The notes beneath the pieces are model-generated. The model was not told where the DNA came from. It saw only the letters and a program-made list of their open reading frames with translations, and ran no database searches. DNA of 12,858 nucleotides from Belnapia sp. (GTDB taxonomy: Bacteria > Pseudomonadota > Alphaproteobacteria > Acetobacterales > Acetobacteraceae), in contig JAQGIA010000261.1 of the NCBI GenBank assembly GCA_028291445.1, forward strand, positions 1-12,858. Direction: 5' to 3'. Shown here piece after piece: positions 1 through 7,009 of this stretch (its first letter is position 1; each line of letters opens with the position of its first letter). The position numbers and the translations under genes were made by a program.

Positions 1-515
1 GCGGCGCCGGCATGGCGGCCGGGGAAGACCGAGGAACTGTAGCGATGGCCGGTCTCGGCCAGGATGTCATAGGCCCAGGGGGTGAGCGACGGGCTGATCG
101 AGAAGGTCGGCGCGCGGTAGCCGATGACCCCGACGCCGCCGGCATCCTCCAGCAGCCGTCGGGCATCCAGCAGATCGGTGCGGAAGCGCGCGGCGCCGAT
201 GCCGGAGACCAGCTCATGCCAATTGCCGTGGCTGGCCAGCTCATGCCCTGCCGCCACGATGCGGCGGACCAGCGGCCCATGCCGCCGGGCGACCCAGCCG
301 AGGGTGAAGAAGGTCGCCCGCACGCCGGCCGCGGCGAAAAGCGCGAGCAGCTCGTCGGTCCGCGCCTCGACCCGGCGCTCCAGCATCTCCCAGGCGTCGC
401 GGTCGATCAGCCCGGCATAATTCTGGACCTGGAACCAATCCTCCACATCGACCGTCATCGCGTTGCGAACCAGTGGGGCGACCGGTGGGGCGGCGGTCCT
501 CGGAGGGGGCGTCAT
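1..515 (-). CDS. XrtA-system polysaccharide deacetylase (NodB family), 3' end cut off
   Basis: Predicted NodB/CE4 deacetylase that would remove N-acetyl groups from the exported polysaccharide, probably in the periplasm. 171 codons are visible and the frame stays open to the window edge. The conserved start region TVDVEDWF is at residues 21-28 (D23 and D26 are metal/catalytic candidates), the metal-binding SHGNWH at 95-100 (H96, H100), and the GYRAPTFSI motif at 132-140 (RAP 134-136). YSSSVFP at 159-165 matches the segment that often reads YDSS. Family members are usually near 280 residues, so about 110 are probably missing. I chose ATG 515-513 because it overlaps the stop of the upstream ATPase as ATGA; a start at M20 (458) is possible and would drop a Pro/Ala-rich leader. 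No signal peptide is visible. Last visible gene of the leftward operon. Family call is firm; the exact substrate is inference. Confidence 0.9.
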   Translation of the reverse strand, partial: MTPPPRTAAPPVAPLVRNAMTVDVEDWFQVQNYAGLIDRDAWEMLERRVEARTDELLALFAAAGVRATFFTLGWVARRHGPLVRRIVAAGHELASHGNWHELVSGIGAARFRTDLLDARRLLEDAGGVGVIGYRAPTFSISPSLTPWAYDILAETGHRYSSSVFPGRHAGA

Positions 516-1480
516 CGGGGAAGCCTGGCGGGGTCGGAGAAGACATCCATCATGCGGTTGAAGACCCGCTCGCGCCGGGCGCTGGCGCGTTCGAGCGCCT
601 CGACCCGCTCGGCCAGTTCGGCGAGGGCGGCCTGGATCCCGGGGTCCGCCGCCGGCCGCGGCTCCGGGGCCGACTGGCCGCCAAGGTCGTCCTCCAGCTC
701 CTGCGCGGTGGCCTCGACCATCGAGGCGGTGAGCTGCTGGCTCTGCTCCAGCGCGCCGCCGAGCAGGATGCGCGAGCAGAGCCGGTTGATGCGGCGCGGG
801 ATGCCGCCGGAATAGCCATGCACCAGGTCGAGCGCCTCACCCTCCCAGGCGGGGGTGCCGCTCCAGCCGACCGCCTGCATACGGTGCTCGACATAGGCAT
901 GCGTCTCTTCCCGCGAGAGGCCGCTGAGATGGTAGGAGGCGAGGACGCGCTGGCGGAGCTGGTCGAGGTCGGGGCTTGCCATGATCTGGCGCAGCTGCGG
1001 CTGGCCGAGCAGGATGGTCTGCAACAGCGCCCGGCTGCCGTCGGTGATGTTCGACAGCATGCGCAATTCCTCGAGCGCCGAGGGGCTGAGCGCCTGCGCC
1101 TCGTCGACGATCAGCAGATGGTGCCGGTCGGCCTTGCGCAGCACCGCGATGACGCTGCGCAGCACCGCCGCCTTGTCGCCCTCGGCCTGGGCGCCGAAGC
1201 TGTCGGCGATCAGGCGCAGCAGATCGTCGCCGGAGACCTGGGTGGTGGCGATCCGCGCCACCGCGAAGCCATTGGGATCCAGCTCGGCGCAGAGCCGTTC
1301 GATCAAGGTGGTCTTGCCGGCGCCGACCTCCCCGGTGACCACGACGAAGCCTTCCCGCTGCGCCAGCCCATACATCAGATGCGCATAGGCCTTCGAATGC
1401 ACCGAGCTGGCATAGAACAGCCGCGCATCCGGCGTCATCAGGAAGGGGTGCCCACGAAAGCCGTAGTAGTCGATGTACAT
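512..1480 (-). CDS. XrtA-associated AAA ATPase (GspA/ExeA-like)
   Basis: Cytoplasmic P-loop ATPase of the family that accompanies XrtA/PEP-CTERM polysaccharide loci and resembles the N-terminal ATPase domain of GspA/ExeA. 322 residues. The family-like opening MYIDYYGFRGHPF is followed by an aromatic-rich TPDARLFY segment, Walker A GEVGAGKTT at 50-58, Walker B LLIVDEAQ at 122-129, a sensor-like LLGQPQL at 157-163, an Arg-rich IPRRINRLCSR segment at 227-237, and a predicted coiled coil around 282-305. It lacks the peptidoglycan-binding half of ExeA. It lies 59 bases after the beta-barrel gene and overlaps the deacetylase by 4 bases. The start is set by the family N-terminus and a weak GAAAG ribosome site (1487-1491) 6 bases upstream. 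Its precise role in export is not established; an energising or assembly role is inference. Confidence 0.93.
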   Translation of the reverse strand: MYIDYYGFRGHPFLMTPDARLFYASSVHSKAYAHLMYGLAQREGFVVVTGEVGAGKTTLIERLCAELDPNGFAVARIATTQVSGDDLLRLIADSFGAQAEGDKAAVLRSVIAVLRKADRHHLLIVDEAQALSPSALEELRMLSNITDGSRALLQTILLGQPQLRQIMASPDLDQLRQRVLASYHLSGLSREETHAYVEHRMQAVGWSGTPAWEGEALDLVHGYSGGIPRRINRLCSRILLGGALEQSQQLTASMVEATAQELEDDLGGQSAPEPRPAADPGIQAALAELAERVEALERASARRERVFNRMMDVFSDPARLPR

Positions 1481-1481
1481 G

Positions 1482-1546
1482 GCAGTCTTTCAGAAGGGGC
1501 AGTCTTTCAGAAGAGCCGGCCTTTGGCAGGGACGGGCTTTCAGAAG
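1482..1546 (-). repeat. Threefold CTTCTGAAAG repeat across barrel stop and ATPase leader
   Basis: Read on the minus strand, CTTCTGAAAG occurs at 1546-1537, 1513-1504 and 1496-1487. The first copy contains the TGA stop of the barrel gene. The last two lie inside an exact 15-base repeat (plus-strand 1482-1496 and 1499-1513, period 17) directly before the ATPase start. Each copy carries the GAAAG that may act as a weak ribosome site, so the leader looks like a local duplication of the upstream gene's 3' end. Seen directly; function unknown. Confidence 0.85.
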
Positions 1547-3408
1547 GTCTTGCGCAAGCCTGCGATCACGATGTTCTGGGTGGTACGGCTGGAGAGGTTA
1601 TCGGTACCCCGGTTGCTGAAGGCATATTGCAGCGAGGCGGAGAGCGTTTCGGTCAGCACCTGGTTGAAGGCGAGGCGCAGCGTATAGACGTCGCTGCTGG
1701 TCGACCCCCCGCTGCTGCCCCTCGGGCCGCCCCCCAGGCCACCAACCGGCGCGCCGTCGAAGACGCCGTATTGCAGATAGGCGGTCCCGGTGATGGCTTC
1801 GGTCAGCCGGTGGGTCCAGGAGACGCTGACCGAGGTGCCCTTCTGCGCGAAGCCGGTGGTGCCGATGGCGCTGGTCAGCGGCCGGCGGTCGTCGAACAGC
1901 AGCGCCAGCTCGAAGCTGTCGCGCTCCCAGCCCTGGCTCAGCGCCACGCTGGCACGCTTCAGGCGGAACAGGCTGTTCTGGGTGGCGAGGAAGGAATTGG
2001 TGAAGGGCAGCGCCCGGGCCGGGGTGCCGGAGGCGGCGTCGATGGTATTGCCGAGCGGATCGATCGTGGTCGTCGACAGCAGGTCGGCGGTGCGCTGCGC
2101 CGGCGTGCCCAACTCGTCGGCATAGCTGGCAAAGAGCCGGGTGCGGCCGCCGAGGCTCAGGCTCACGTTGCCGGAGGCGGAATTGAAGCCATCGTGCCGA
2201 CCGTATTTGATGATCGCGATATTCTGCGGATCGGGCATGAAGCGCAGCCCGACCGACCAGATCGGCCCCTGGATGCTGAAGGGCGCGGTGCCGCCGTATT
2301 TCTGGTCCTCGTAGCCGCCTTCGAGCAGGCCGGCGAGGCTGCGGGTGATGCCGTAGCGCGCCTGGATGCTGCTGCTGTAGCGATGCGCCCCGGCGAGCGC
2401 GCCGTTGCTGTCGTAGACCGTGGCGATGGTGCGGGATTCGAAGGCGAGGCGGCCGAAGTAGTCGCCGGTGCGGATGATGCCGAAGCCTTCGTGCGTGGTC
2501 GTCTGCTCGCTGGTGAAGAAAGGCTGCGCGGCGCCGGCGACCCGGGCGGTATTGCCGTCCTGCGACAAATAGCGCCAGCCGTAGCCAAGCTGCATGGTGG
2601 CGAAATTGCCGAGCCGCCGGACGATGTAGGGCGAGGCCTGCAGGCTGGTGGTCTGCACCAGCGAGCCGCGGTTGACCACCGGCGAGCCGGTCTGCTGGAA
2701 GCCGCCCGGGGCATTGCCGCCCGCCGTTTCGGTCATTGCGCCGAAGCCGCTCAGGTCGAGGTACAGCAGCTCCGGCATCAGGGTGACCAGGGCCTGGCCC
2801 AGGTAGCGCTGGTCCAGCCGGTTGTCGCGCGGGCGGTCGGCATAGAGCCAGGCGGAAGGCGAGTAGTTCAGGTAGCCGGTGACGGTATTGGTATTGGCAT
2901 AGACCGCGAGGCCGGGGGTGATGGTGGTGATGAACTCGCCGCGCCGGCGCGTTGTGGTGTTGTCGATGTTGTCGGTGCCGAGGAACTGCACGCCGATGCT
3001 CGGCCGCAGCGTCCAGCCCGGTTCCACCACGCCGCCCGCCGGTGGGACGATGGGAGCGCCGAAGATGTCGTAGCCGCCGCCCGCGAAGCCGCCGAGGCGG
3101 GGTTGGGCATCGCCCCGGGTAAGACCCTGGTTGGTGAAGCCTTGGCCGAAATTCTGGCCCTGGCCCAGGCCTTGTCCCAGACCCTGGTCGCCACCCGGAC
3201 CGCCGCCCTGGCCTTGGGGCGCCAGGGTCTCGCGGGCGATGGGGAAGGGCGGCTCGGCCGCGGCCGAATGAGGGACGGCCAATTGGGCCGCGACCAGGAC
3301 GACACAGAGCCCGCCCTGGTAGAGCGTGGCTGGCCGCAGCGTGACCTGGCCGATGCTGGTCCCGCGGCTGGCCGGCCGGCCAGCCTCAGCCCTTCGGGCG
3401 GGAGCCAT
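1540..3408 (-). CDS. XrtA/PEP-CTERM-associated outer-membrane beta-barrel protein
   Basis: Large outer-membrane protein of the type found between the tyrosine-kinase and ATPase genes of XrtA loci (TIGR03016-like); probably part of the polymer secretion route. 622 residues. The N-terminus has a basic stretch, a hydrophobic core at about 32-47 and an AAA-E signal cleavage site near residue 51. Next is a flexible Gln/Gly-rich tract at 65-96, then about 500 residues of alternating aromatic/polar strands (for example GYLNYSPSAWLYADRP) and the terminal GLRKTF, whose final Phe is the usual BAM recognition residue. The ATG at 3408 overlaps the kinase 3' end by 23 bases, so the signal peptide has a long n-region; no later ATG would keep the signal. 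Family match is by architecture and position more than by a single motif. Pore or scaffold role is inference. Confidence 0.85.
   Translation of the reverse strand: MAPARRAEAGRPASRGTSIGQVTLRPATLYQGGLCVVLVAAQLAVPHSAAAEPPFPIARETLAPQGQGGGPGGDQGLGQGLGQGQNFGQGFTNQGLTRGDAQPRLGGFAGGGYDIFGAPIVPPAGGVVEPGWTLRPSIGVQFLGTDNIDNTTTRRRGEFITTITPGLAVYANTNTVTGYLNYSPSAWLYADRPRDNRLDQRYLGQALVTLMPELLYLDLSGFGAMTETAGGNAPGGFQQTGSPVVNRGSLVQTTSLQASPYIVRRLGNFATMQLGYGWRYLSQDGNTARVAGAAQPFFTSEQTTTHEGFGIIRTGDYFGRLAFESRTIATVYDSNGALAGAHRYSSSIQARYGITRSLAGLLEGGYEDQKYGGTAPFSIQGPIWSVGLRFMPDPQNIAIIKYGRHDGFNSASGNVSLSLGGRTRLFASYADELGTPAQRTADLLSTTTIDPLGNTIDAASGTPARALPFTNSFLATQNSLFRLKRASVALSQGWERDSFELALLFDDRRPLTSAIGTTGFAQKGTSVSVSWTHRLTEAITGTAYLQYGVFDGAPVGGLGGGPRGSSGGSTSSDVYTLRLAFNQVLTETLSASLQYAFSNRGTDNLSSRTTQNIVIAGLRKTF
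3366..3385. repeat. Perfect 20-base GC palindrome after kinase stop
   Basis: GGCTGGCCGG at 3366-3375 is followed by its exact reverse complement at 3376-3385. It begins directly after the kinase stop codon (3388-3386, minus) and encodes part of the barrel protein's basic leader (Gly-Arg-Pro-Ala region). In RNA it could form a GC-only hairpin with a minimal loop, which might slow ribosomes or protect mRNA at the gene boundary. Structure is seen; role is inference. Confidence 0.7.
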
Positions 3409-4429
3409 GGGCGCCGTAGATGTGATAGCCGCCGTAGGCGCCGAAGGTATCGCTGCCAGTCAGCCGGGTGCGGTTCAGCATAAGCTGCAAGGTCGGGCAG
3501 GCATCGACGATGTCGAGCGCCGCCTCGACCTCGTTCTTCTGGGTCCGCTCGGCCTGCACCACCATCAGGACCTGGCCGGCGACCAGCGCGAAGCTGCCCG
3601 GGTCGCTGGTCGAGAGGCAGGGCGCGGAATCGATGACGACGACATGGTCCGGCATGGCCAGCGCGGTATCCAGGATGACCTTGGCGACCATCGGCGCCGG
3701 CGGCTGGTCCGGCTGGCCCGGCCGCGGCGCGGCGGCGCCATAGGACAGCACGCTGAGATTGGGCTGGGCGGTCGGCAGGCAGAGCGGCCCGGCCGTGGCC
3801 TGCGGGTCGGCCACCAGCAGCCGTACGCCGGGCTTTTCGTGCACGCCGAGCAATTCGCTGAGCGAGCCGTATTTGCCGTCGGCATCGATCAGCAGGACCG
3901 GCGTGGTGCCGCTGGCGGCGATGCTGGCGGCGATGTTGAGCGAGCTGAAGGTCTTGCCCTCACCCGGCCGGGCGCTGGTGATCAGGATGATCCGGTTGCA
4001 GCGGCCCTCGGCCGGCGCGACCGAGCGCACCGTCCGCATCAGGTGATGCTGGACGACGCTGATCTCCTCCGAGATCCGGTTACGGGTGGTGCCGGTCACG
4101 CCGACGACCAGCCCGGCCTGCTTCAACGCGGCGAGGCTGATCACCGGCGGCGCGACGGGGGCTTGGCCGGACGGGGCTTGAACCAGGGGGGAATGGACCG
4201 AAGGGGCCGGGCCCAAGGGCACCGGCGCCGCAGCGGGCGCTTCGCCGGGTAGGTCCTTCACTGGCTGGTAGGGCGCTGCCGCCGGGGATGGCGGCGTCAG
4301 CGTAGCGGGCGGCACCAGGGATGACGGCGGCGCGGCCGCCTGGGCCGGCCGGTCGAGCGAGGCGCCGCCGGCAAGCGCCTCCATGGCGCGCTCGACCAGA
4401 TGCGGACGGGACCTTGGCGACATCGTCAC
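3386..4429 (-). CDS. XrtA-associated BY-kinase (CpsD/CapB-type) ATPase
   Basis: Cytoplasmic tyrosine-kinase-like P-loop ATPase that would partner the separate chain-length protein encoded just upstream and control polymer length by phosphorylation cycles. 347 residues. A short N-terminal SPRSRPHLVERAMEAL segment is typical of the XrtA-linked family, followed by a Pro/Ala-rich linker at about 28-98. Walker A ARPGEGKT is at 153-160, the Walker A' region LLIDADGK at 179-186, Walker B VVVIDSAP at 263-270, and a C-terminal tail carries Y332, Y335 and Y338. The A' motif has Lys where BY-kinases usually have Arg. Start is GTG at 4429, giving a GTGA overlap with the previous stop and an AAGG ribosome site 7 bases upstream; ATG 4423 two codons later is the alternative. 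It could also be an inactive ParA-like relative, but context favours the kinase. Confidence 0.9.
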   Translation of the reverse strand: MTMSPRSRPHLVERAMEALAGGASLDRPAQAAAPPSSLVPPATLTPPSPAAAPYQPVKDLPGEAPAAAPVPLGPAPSVHSPLVQAPSGQAPVAPPVISLAALKQAGLVVGVTGTTRNRISEEISVVQHHLMRTVRSVAPAEGRCNRIILITSARPGEGKTFSSLNIAASIAASGTTPVLLIDADGKYGSLSELLGVHEKPGVRLLVADPQATAGPLCLPTAQPNLSVLSYGAAAPRPGQPDQPPAPMVAKVILDTALAMPDHVVVIDSAPCLSTSDPGSFALVAGQVLMVVQAERTQKNEVEAALDIVDACPTLQLMLNRTRLTGSDTFGAYGGYHIYGAHGSRPKG

Positions 4430-5982
4430 GCGAGCACCTTCGCCACCAGAGCGGGAACGCGGGCAACCAGGGCCGGGCCGCCCACCAGCACGACGCCGCA
4501 GGCCATCACCAGCAGCGCGAGGCAGCCGGCGAAGGCCACCGCGGCCATGGCGGAGCGGGCCGGCGGGGATACCATCGAGACGCCGCCGATCACCGGCAGA
4601 CCGAGCTGGCGAAGGTCCTGCATCGTGTAGAAGCCGCTATCCATCAGGACCAGCAGCGCCGCCAAGGCGACGCCGGCACCGATGCCGAGGACCAGCACGC
4701 CGGCGCCGAGCAGGATGCGGTTCGGCTTGGAAGGCTGGGTCGGCAGGGTCGGCGGGTCGACGATCTCGAGCCGGACCCGATCGGCGCCGACCCGGGCCGC
4801 GCCGGCGATCTGCACGGATTCACGCCGCGCCAGCAGTTCCTCGTAGCTTTTGAGCAGCACGGTATAGTCGCGGTCGAGGTTCTGGAACTGCGCCTGGAGC
4901 TGCGGCGCGCCGCGGGCAATGGTGTCGAGCCGCTCGACCTCGGATTGTTCCTCGCCGACCTGGCGCTCGAGCGAGGAGATGGTGGCATCGGCGTCGATCA
5001 GCCGCAGCCGCAGCTGTTCATAAAGCGGGTTGGCGATGCGGGCGGGCCCCTGCCGCGGCGCCGCGGCGGCGGTACCGGCAACGGCGCGGGACCCGCCGCC
5101 ATTGGCCCGCATCTCGGCCACGGCGGCGCGGGCGGCGGCGACGTCCGGATGCTGTTCGGTATAGCGCAGCCGCAGCTCCCGCAGCTGGCGTTCGGCCGCG
5201 GCGAGCTGGTTGTCACCGCCACCGCCAGCGGCGACGAGCTCGGCGGCCGAAAGGGTCTGCGGCTGCGCCTCGAGCTGCTGGCGCAGCAGGGTGCGGCGCA
5301 GCTGCATGTCCTGCAGCTCGCCACGCAACTGCTGCACCTTGGCGCGGGCCTGTTCCAGCCGGTTGGTGCCGCCGAGCGCATCCGACGGCAGCAAATCGAT
5401 GTAGCGGATGCGGAATTCGGCGCGCCGGCGCTCGGCCTCGCGCAGCTGGGTCTCGTAGGTGGCGATCTGCTGCGCGACGAAGCCGCGGGCATTCTCCATC
5501 TGCTGCCGGTCGGTCGAGCTGGCCTGCTCGATGAACAGGTTCAGCATGGTCTGCACCACCTCCCGCGCCAGGCGCGGGTCGCGGTCGACATATTCGATGG
5601 TAAAGAGGTTGCGGGTCTGCGCGGTGATCTTGATGTCGCGCGCCAGTTCGGTCAGCAGCGCGTCGCGCTTGCGGACGCTGTCGACCCGCAGGTCGAGGTC
5701 GGTGCGGGCGACCACGCGCTCAAGGTTGGGGCGGCTGAGCAGAGTGCGCTGCAGCAGCTCGACCTGGTTGGCCGGTGAGCTGTCGAGGGCGATGCCGCGC
5801 AGGACCTGGCCGAGCACCGCATCGGCATCGGCGTAGATCCGGCTGCTGGACTGGTAGGAATCCGGGATGCTGGAGACGAAGGCCCAGCCGGTGATGCAGA
5901 TCGCCCAGGACAGCAGCAGCGCCTTCCAGCGGTGCTGCCAGCCGGCCGAGCCGTACCGCCGGACAAGCGTGAGAAGCTGCAT
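4426..5982 (-). CDS. XrtA-system polysaccharide chain-length determinant (PCP/Wzz-type)
   Basis: Inner-membrane polysaccharide co-polymerase that would set polymer length and link the cytoplasmic kinase to the export channel. 518 residues. TM1 is at about 21-39. A long periplasmic region at 40-420 is rich in predicted coiled coil (about 160-235, 255-292, 318-355), and the juxtamembrane Pro motif PTLPTQPSKPNR at 411-422 leads into TM2 at about 423-447. A third hydrophobic segment at about 478-502 precedes the C-terminus. There is no kinase domain; that function is in the next gene, the split CapA/CapB-like arrangement instead of fused Wzc. A Gly/Ala-rich loop at 294-310 interrupts the helical region. 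The gene begins 4 bases after the Wza-type gene and overlaps the kinase by 4. The start ATG leads directly into the family N-terminus. Confidence 0.93.
   Translation of the reverse strand: MQLLTLVRRYGSAGWQHRWKALLLSWAICITGWAFVSSIPDSYQSSSRIYADADAVLGQVLRGIALDSSPANQVELLQRTLLSRPNLERVVARTDLDLRVDSVRKRDALLTELARDIKITAQTRNLFTIEYVDRDPRLAREVVQTMLNLFIEQASSTDRQQMENARGFVAQQIATYETQLREAERRRAEFRIRYIDLLPSDALGGTNRLEQARAKVQQLRGELQDMQLRRTLLRQQLEAQPQTLSAAELVAAGGGGDNQLAAAERQLRELRLRYTEQHPDVAAARAAVAEMRANGGGSRAVAGTAAAAPRQGPARIANPLYEQLRLRLIDADATISSLERQVGEEQSEVERLDTIARGAPQLQAQFQNLDRDYTVLLKSYEELLARRESVQIAGAARVGADRVRLEIVDPPTLPTQPSKPNRILLGAGVLVLGIGAGVALAALLVLMDSGFYTMQDLRQLGLPVIGGVSMVSPPARSAMAAVAFAGCLALLVMACGVVLVGGPALVARVPALVAKVLA
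4437..4440 (-). promoter_or_regulatory. Ribosome-binding site supporting GTG start of kinase
   Basis: AAGG on the minus strand lies 7 bases before GTG 4429 and 13 bases before ATG 4423, favouring the GTG. The site sits within the last codons of the chain-length gene, consistent with coupled translation. Confidence 0.5.
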
Positions 5983-5986
5983 GCGG

Positions 5987-6676
5987 TCAGAACCAGCTTT
6001 GCGGGATGACGATGGTATCGCCGGGACGAATCGCGAGATCGTGGCGCGTGTCGCCGTCGCGCAGCAGGTCTGACAGGCGAAGGCGGGAGGTCTGCGGCGG
6101 CGCGTCGAGCGGGTCGCGGCGGATGAGCTCGGCGCGGTTGCCGGCGGCGTAGCGGGTCAGGCCACCGACCTCGATCATGACGTCGAGCAGGGTCATGCCT
6201 TCACGATAGGGCAGCGCCTTGGGCTGCGCCGCCTCGCCGATGACGCGGACGCGCTGGCTGGCGGTGCCCATGAAGGAGCGCACCATGACGGTCACGTTCG
6301 GTTCCTGCACGTAATTCGACAGGCGCGCGGTGATATCGGCGGCGAGCTGGGTCGAGGTGCGGCCGGCGGCCTCCACGTCGGGGACGAGCGGCAGCGAGAG
6401 CCGGCCGTCCGGGCGGACCGGCAGGTCGACGCTGAATTCGGGCGCGCGGTAGACGACGATGCTGAGGCTGTCGCCCGGCCCGATGATATAGTCGGGCGCG
6501 ATGGCAGGCTTGGCATCGGCGACGACCGGGGGCGGCGCAGGCGGGGCGGCGCAGGCGGCGAGCAGGCCGGCCAGGAGCAACGGGGCCAACCGGGCGGGGG
6601 CCATGAGGGCGGCGAGACGGGAAGCCAGATGGGACACCAGGGCCGGCACTCGGATTGCCACGCGTCGCACCGCCAT
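5987..6676 (-). CDS. XrtA/PEP-CTERM polysaccharide export lipoprotein (Wza-type)
   Basis: Outer-membrane export lipoprotein expected to form the periplasmic/outer-membrane channel for the polysaccharide. 229 residues from the chosen start. The lipobox LLAAC ends at C42, so the mature lipoprotein begins there. The poly-export domain spans about 61-133 and opens with the family signature PDYIIGPGDSLSI; an SLBB-like domain (VRVIGEAAQPKALPYREGMTLLD) follows at about 143-188. The protein ends at a Trp-Phe after a PGDTIVIP motif. It is short, as in XrtA loci, with one SLBB-like repeat. ATG 6676 has AGGAG 8 bases upstream. A start at 6604 would give a more classic 18-residue lipoprotein signal but has no good ribosome site; extension to 6766 is unsupported. 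It is the first gene of the leftward operon, so its promoter must lie in 6677-7145. Confidence 0.94.
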   Translation of the reverse strand: MAVRRVAIRVPALVSHLASRLAALMAPARLAPLLLAGLLAACAAPPAPPPVVADAKPAIAPDYIIGPGDSLSIVVYRAPEFSVDLPVRPDGRLSLPLVPDVEAAGRTSTQLAADITARLSNYVQEPNVTVMVRSFMGTASQRVRVIGEAAQPKALPYREGMTLLDVMIEVGGLTRYAAGNRAELIRRDPLDAPPQTSRLRLSDLLRDGDTRHDLAIRPGDTIVIPQSWF

Positions 6677-6684
6677 ACATCGCT

Positions 6685-6689
6685 CTCCT
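6685..6689 (-). promoter_or_regulatory. Ribosome-binding site of the Wza-type gene
   Basis: AGGAG on the minus strand lies 8 bases before ATG 6676. An out-of-frame ATG at 6680 lies only 4 bases after it. This site is why 6676 was preferred over 6604 or 6766 as the start. Confidence 0.7.
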
Positions 6690-6782
6690 GCTGCGTGTCC
6701 GGGCAAGGCGCTGCGGACCCAATAAATCTTCATAAACAAAACGATTACGGAACGCGATCGGCACAATATTCAGGCTGCAAGG

Positions 6783-6818
6783 AAAAAGCATCTTAATTTT
6801 TAAGAAAATATGCTTTTT
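6783..6818. repeat. Bulged AT-rich stem-loop
   Basis: AAAAAGCAT (6783-6791) pairs exactly with ATGCTTTTT (6810-6818), and the adjoining CTTAA (6792-6796) pairs with TTAAG (6800-6804) around a TTT loop. That makes a 14-pair stem broken only by a 5-base bulge (6805-6809). It ends in a T run on either strand, so it could act as a two-way weak terminator that insulates the divergent transcripts, or as an operator. The pairing is seen; the role is not known. Confidence 0.7.
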
Positions 6819-6976
6819 GGCATGCTCGCCCCAGAGTTGTGTACTTCCGGTCTACGCGATATGCCGCAAAGCAATTAACCAAAGGTGGATGAACAAAATC
6901 TTGTCCAGGGATTTTGGCCCAAATTCGGTCAAATCTGTGTGACATACGGGCGATGCTCGTCCCATGAAATGCATGC

Positions 6977-7005
6977 AGTCTCATGAGACTTTATGAGAAT
7001 TGAGA
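6977..7005. promoter_or_regulatory. Possible operator: 14-base palindrome with phased repeats
   Basis: AGTCTCATGAGACT (6977-6990) is a perfect palindrome. The half-site ATGAGA at 6983 recurs at 6993 and as TTGAGA at 7000, the first two 10 bases apart (one helical turn). It lies about 20 bases upstream of the candidate -35 box at 7010, a usual place for an activator. Could bind PrsR or another regulator as a dimer; the binding protein is unknown. Confidence 0.45.
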
Positions 7006-7009
7006 AAGG

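Noticed and set aside
241..546. 101-codon minus-strand frame beginning MSSPTPPGF
   Set aside because: Same strand but wrong frame; the frame one base over carries all the NodB motifs and the ATGA overlap.
1482..1546. CRISPR-like array
   Set aside because: Only three 10-base copies with unequal short spacing and no cas genes; a local duplication explains it better.
1627..3483. Open plus-strand frame of 618 codons opposite the barrel gene
   Set aside because: Gly/Ala/Arg-rich product without motifs, antisense to a recognisable secreted barrel; a mirror of GC-rich codon use.
6793..6984. 63-codon minus-strand ORF in the AT-rich gap
   Set aside because: No ribosome site, no recognisable product, and it overlaps the stem-loop; most likely chance, though its composition differs from the GC-rich shadows.
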